DNA of 24,513 nucleotides from assembly GCA_030839005.1 (NCBI GenBank), contig JAUZEM010000184.1, forward strand, positions 1 through 24,513, written 5' to 3'. This stretch comes from Actinomycetota bacterium (GTDB taxonomy: Bacteria; Actinomycetota; Acidimicrobiia; IMCC26256; PALSA-610). Within the stretch, counting starts at the first letter, position 1, and each line of letters opens with the position of its first letter. The position numbers and the translations under genes are program-made. Below the pieces are notes generated by a model, which saw only the letters and a list, made by a program, of their open reading frames with translations, ran no database searches and was not told the origin of the DNA. This document shows, one piece after another, positions 21,968 to 24,513 of the stretch.

Positions 21968-22392
21968 CACGAACCGCCGGCGCGGCGCGGGAGGCGGCGG
22001 GCGATCGCGATACCGAGGTACGTGACCACGAGCCCGGCACCGATGCTCACGATCAAGTAACCGACGCCGAGTACCACATAGCCGTCCTTTTCGAGGGTTA
22101 CGGTCTCGACCGCCATCGTCGAGAAGGTGGTGAACGCGCCGAGGAATCCGATGGCGAAGAAGGGTCGGAGGAGGTGGTAGCGCGTCGACGCGAGACGTTC
22201 GAGCGTGAACGTGAGGAACAACCCGAGGACGAACGCGCCCGACAGGTTCGTCACGAAAGTCGCCCAGGGGAACGAGTCCGTCGCGACATGGATGAGCTGC
22301 GAGACCTCGTAACGCGCCGGGGCGCCCAGCGCGCCCCCGGTGGCGACCACCGCGACGACATCGCGCGGCATGCGACTCGGCCCGGCGTTCAC
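21967..22392 (-). CDS. crcB: Fluoride ion channel CrcB/Fluc, first tandem copy
   Basis: The 141-residue product has four membrane helices with TGGALGAPARYEVSQL, WATFVTNLSGAFVLGLFL and GFLGAFTTFSTMAVETV, all Fluc landmarks. GTG 22392 is used here; ATG 22371 is an alternative that gives 134 residues and a more usual N-terminus. The gene begins 17 bases after the stop of the secreted repeat protein, so it is probably co-transcribed with it or uses a promoter within that gene. No fluoride riboswitch can fit in the gap. It likely pairs with the downstream copy to make one channel. Confidence 0.92.
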   Translation of the reverse strand: MNAGPSRMPRDVVAVVATGGALGAPARYEVSQLIHVATDSFPWATFVTNLSGAFVLGLFLTFTLERLASTRYHLLRPFFAIGFLGAFTTFSTMAVETVTLEKDGYVVLGVGYLIVSIGAGLVVTYLGIAIARRLPRRAGGS

Positions 22393-22409
22393 CCTTCTCC
22401 GTCGCCGGG

Positions 22410-24284
22410 TCAGCCCGCGGCCACGAATGGTGTCGGGCTCGAGATCCGACTTTGGCCCTGCACAACCGCGCGCTCGAAGATGTTTCCTGCGGTGTCGACG
22501 ATTCGGTAGCCGCCGGGTGCGGCCAGGATGCCGATGGAGAGCCCCGCGAGCGGCAATGGCGCGTTCCCGGCGTAGTTCGCGCCACCGAACGCGTACACCT
22601 GGCCCGCGAAGTTGACGAGCCAGTAGCCCCGCCCGTCGGGCGTCGCGGCCATACCGCTCACGGGAACGGGGGGAGGCGCGCCGCCGGTCGAGCCGAAGAA
22701 CCGCGCGTCACCGAACGAGAAGACGCCACCGTCGGACGCGACGAACCAATACCCGCTGCCCGTAGGCGATGCCGCCATCGCGACAATCGGCTTGTTCAGC
22801 CGGATGCTCCCGGTGGACCCGTAGAACCGCGCGTCGCCGAACGAGAAGATTCCGCCGTCGCGCGCAACGAGCCAGTAGCCGCGGCCGGTCGGCGTGGCCG
22901 CCATTCCCACAACCGGCTGGTTCAGTCGCACGCCGCCCATCGAGCCGTAGAACGGCGCGTCACCGTACGCGAACACTCCGCCGTCGGCCGCGGCAATCCA
23001 TCCCCCACGCGCGGTCGGGGTCCGCGCCATGGCGACTGCGTGCGCCGTATAGGAACGATCGAACGGCACTCCGCCGCCGAGGGTTCGCACGCGTCCGGTG
23101 CCGTCCACCCCGAACGTCGGCGTCCACGGAGAAACATCCGGCGAGCTCGTCGCGCGTGCGGGAGCGCTCGGCGGCGCGGGAACGGCGATCGAGGCAAACC
23201 GCGGCCCGAACAGGCGACCGTCGCGCTGCGGGTCGGTGGGGTCGAAACTGTTCACGTTGTACGAGCCGAGCAACCCGCCGTCGGCGAGACGCGTGCTCGC
23301 GAGCAGGACCGGATTGTAGGTATACGCCTCGTGATAGGTGTATCCCGGCACTCGAGACGGTGGCGGCGAAGGAACCGAGTACACGGTGCCGAGATCGCGC
23401 CAAGGGCCCTCCGGGTTCGGCGCCCACCAAGCTTCGACGGGTGGCCCGAAGATGCTCAAGGTCTTGGTGATCAACAAGAAGCCGTTGCCGTAGCGCTGTA
23501 CGTCGGCATTGCTGACCGCGTCGCGCAACACCGGCGTCGCCGCGTTGCGGTCGCTGACCCAGCTCGATCCCGAACGAAAGCGCCACGCGCTCGGCACCAT
23601 GATCTGGCTCTCGGGAACCCGCGCCACATACATGTCGCTCGTGAAACAGAACGCGCACGTGCGCCGTTGCGGCGCATAGGTGTACACGTAACCACCGTCG
23701 TACACCGCGCCGTCGCCGAAGACGCGCTGGGCCATCCAGGGGATCGGCGTCAGTCGTGCGAGTTTCAACGAGGGAAGATCGAATGCGGCGACCGCCGAAC
23801 CGAGCGACGTGCCGAACGGCGTGTTCGCGACCAACCGCTGCATGAAGACGTACAGGCGCGACCCGACGACGATCGATGCGCCCGGCCAATAGAACGAGCC
23901 GTCCTGCTGGGGCGGCAGGACCCAACTCCTCGAACCCGGACCGGCGCGGTCCAACAGAGTGAAGCAATTTTCGGACTGCACCCAGGCCGAGTTGTTGCCG
24001 AATCCGGTAATCGGTCCGGAGCTACCGTCGGGATTGAGCGTGTAATACGCGGTGTCGCCGAGCGCGAAGAAACGCCTGCCGTCCGGCAGTTTCACGACCG
24101 ACGTGATGTCGCCGATACCGAAGTTCGCATCCCGCCCGTCGGTGACTGATTGATAGTCGGCAACCGAATTCGGCAGATGAGCGAAACAATGTCGCACGTC
24201 GGCATGAGCCGGTACGGGTCTCGCCGCGATGAACGCAACAGACATCGTCAACGCTGCAAGAACGACGCGCCCCGTCTTGCTCAC
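22410..24284 (-). CDS. Secreted beta-propeller protein with C-terminal GYWLVA-type repeats
   Basis: The 624-residue product starts at GTG 24284, preceded by GGAACGAG, and opens with a signal peptide (VSKTGR, hydrophobic core, cleavage after AHA). An in-frame TTG at 24317 would spoil the signal. Residues about 30-380 look like a DUF4185-type or glycoside-hydrolase-like beta-propeller: GIGDITSVVKLPDGRRFFAL, YWPGASIVVGSRLYVFMQ and GSYNVNSFDPTDP. From about residue 427 there are three 42-residue repeats and a fourth of 40, typified by GYWLVARDGGIFSFGDARFY. A degenerate copy precedes them. Such repeats are, as I recall, common in secreted Acidimicrobiia proteins. Function is probably carbohydrate binding or processing outside the cell, unproven. 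Confidence 0.82.
   Translation of the reverse strand: MSKTGRVVLAALTMSVAFIAARPVPAHADVRHCFAHLPNSVADYQSVTDGRDANFGIGDITSVVKLPDGRRFFALGDTAYYTLNPDGSSGPITGFGNNSAWVQSENCFTLLDRAGPGSRSWVLPPQQDGSFYWPGASIVVGSRLYVFMQRLVANTPFGTSLGSAVAAFDLPSLKLARLTPIPWMAQRVFGDGAVYDGGYVYTYAPQRRTCAFCFTSDMYVARVPESQIMVPSAWRFRSGSSWVSDRNAATPVLRDAVSNADVQRYGNGFLLITKTLSIFGPPVEAWWAPNPEGPWRDLGTVYSVPSPPPSRVPGYTYHEAYTYNPVLLASTRLADGGLLGSYNVNSFDPTDPQRDGRLFGPRFASIAVPAPPSAPARATSSPDVSPWTPTFGVDGTGRVRTLGGGVPFDRSYTAHAVAMARTPTARGGWIAAADGGVFAYGDAPFYGSMGGVRLNQPVVGMAATPTGRGYWLVARDGGIFSFGDARFYGSTGSIRLNKPIVAMAASPTGSGYWFVASDGGVFSFGDARFFGSTGGAPPPVPVSGMAATPDGRGYWLVNFAGQVYAFGGANYAGNAPLPLAGLSIGILAAPGGYRIVDTAGNIFERAVVQGQSRISSPTPFVAAG
22509..23006 (-). repeat. 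Four in-frame tandem repeats of about 126 bp
   Basis: Within the secreted protein gene, about 126-bp units encode G-Y-W-x-V-A-x-D-G-G-x-F-x-F-G-D-A-x-F-x-G-S, then a variable linker and P-x-x-x-M-A-A-x-P-x-G. Units begin near 23006, 22880 and 22754; the fourth, from about 22628, is divergent. The DNA copies differ at many third positions, so they are not a recent duplication. Confidence 0.75.
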
Positions 24285-24326
24285 GATCTCGTTCCAAACG
24301 CCGCAGCCAGCTGACAACTCGCGTGA

Positions 24327-24332
24327 ACGGTA
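24327..24332 (-). promoter_or_regulatory. Possible -10 TACCGT for the secreted repeat protein gene
   Basis: On the minus strand TACCGT fits TANNNT and would start a transcript near 24319, leaving a leader of about 35 bases. That leader contains the GGAACGAG ribosome-binding site of the GTG at 24284. Confidence 0.3.
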
Positions 24333-24371
24333 GACGATCGCAACGGCGCGCGGGATTCGCGCCGGGCATTC

Positions 24372-24513
24372 CTACGAGGTGCGCCGGAGCTTTCGTCCGC
24401 GCGCTTCCCAGCGTCGAGACGCGATCCGTACGAACGCGTCACGGGCGCGGGCGGGTAGACGCGGCACGACTTGGCCCATCAACTTGGCATCGGGACCGAC
24501 CAGATAGCGGGCG
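24372..24513 (-). CDS. C-terminal tail of a probable short-chain dehydrogenase/reductase (partial)
   Basis: The minus-strand frame is open to the window edge and stops with TAG at 24372-24374, giving 46 residues that begin ARYLVGPDAKLMGQVVPRLP and continue with Arg-rich helices (RARDAFVRIASRRW). The R-Y-L-V-G-x-D-A-K pattern followed by a basic tail is common at the end of actinobacterial SDR oxidoreductases. The Rossmann motif and catalytic Tyr/Lys are outside the window, so the call rests on the tail alone. Confidence 0.5.
   Translation of the reverse strand, partial: ARYLVGPDAKLMGQVVPRLPARARDAFVRIASRRWEARGRKLRRTS

Noticed and set aside
22393..22409. Fluoride riboswitch before the crcB genes
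   Set aside because: The gap is only 17 bases, too short for the motif.
22509..23006. CRISPR-like array because of regularly spaced similar segments
   Set aside because: The units are about 126 bp, in frame, diverged at third positions and encode protein repeats.
22452..24149. 565-residue plus-strand frame opposite the secreted repeat protein
   Set aside because: It is an antisense shadow with Arg/His-rich low-complexity sequence and no recognisable domain, whereas the minus frame has a signal peptide and repeats.

Overview
The window is GC-rich bacterial DNA. Dense coding, frequent GTG/TTG starts, a mycobacterial-type free-standing biotin carrier (TB7.3-like), an EchA6-like crotonase, a DUF664 DinB protein and a secreted protein ending in 42-residue GYWLVA-type repeats together point to an actinobacterium. 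The repeat protein and the overall gene mix most resemble the class Acidimicrobiia; this assignment is from remembered families, not a database search.

Layout. 1-312: tail of a membrane protein, possibly a sortase. 317-1231 (+): PLP-dependent threonine/serine dehydratase-like enzyme. 1194-5519 (-): a tight six-gene run, in transcription order a crotonase, an acyl-CoA carboxylase carboxyltransferase, a GNAT acetyltransferase, a small biotin carrier, an EchA6-like crotonase without catalytic glutamates, and a DinB protein. No biotin carboxylase subunit is in view. 5554-6231 (+): DUF5317 membrane protein, divergent from that run across an 18-bp palindrome. 6215-8850 (-): two membrane-anchored HD-domain proteins, one with a broken HD pair and neither with a GYP motif. 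8851-9396: mostly non-coding, with inverted and direct repeats and one possible 28-codon hydrophobic peptide. 9397-10880 (+): lipoprotein and secreted protein, overlapping by 4 bases. 10927-16781 (+): two-domain VOC protein, an uncharacterised two-domain protein, GT4 glycosyltransferase, small membrane protein, zinc alcohol dehydrogenase, aldo/keto reductase and TetR regulator. 16792-19404 (-): coaA, msrA and a LysR regulator. 19479-21583 (+): TauE/SafE permease (divergent from LysR) and an EstB-type serine hydrolase. 21602-24284 (-): secreted beta-propeller/repeat protein followed by two tandem fluoride channel genes. 24372-24513 (-): tail of an SDR-like protein.

How the genes work together. 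The carboxylase cluster looks like fatty acyl-CoA handling: carboxyltransferase plus biotin carrier, an acyl-CoA-binding crotonase and a second crotonase. The LysR/TauE pair looks like a regulated anion exporter. The two CrcB proteins probably form one heterodimeric fluoride channel. Several start codons have a TANNNT -10-like hexamer exactly 6-7 bases upstream, which suggests leaderless transcription is common here.

I found no rRNA, tRNA, CRISPR array, insertion sequence or phage module. The window looks like ordinary chromosome. The most unusual items are the altered enzymes (crotonases, HD protein, dehydratase), the divergent palindrome and the 8851-9396 spacer.
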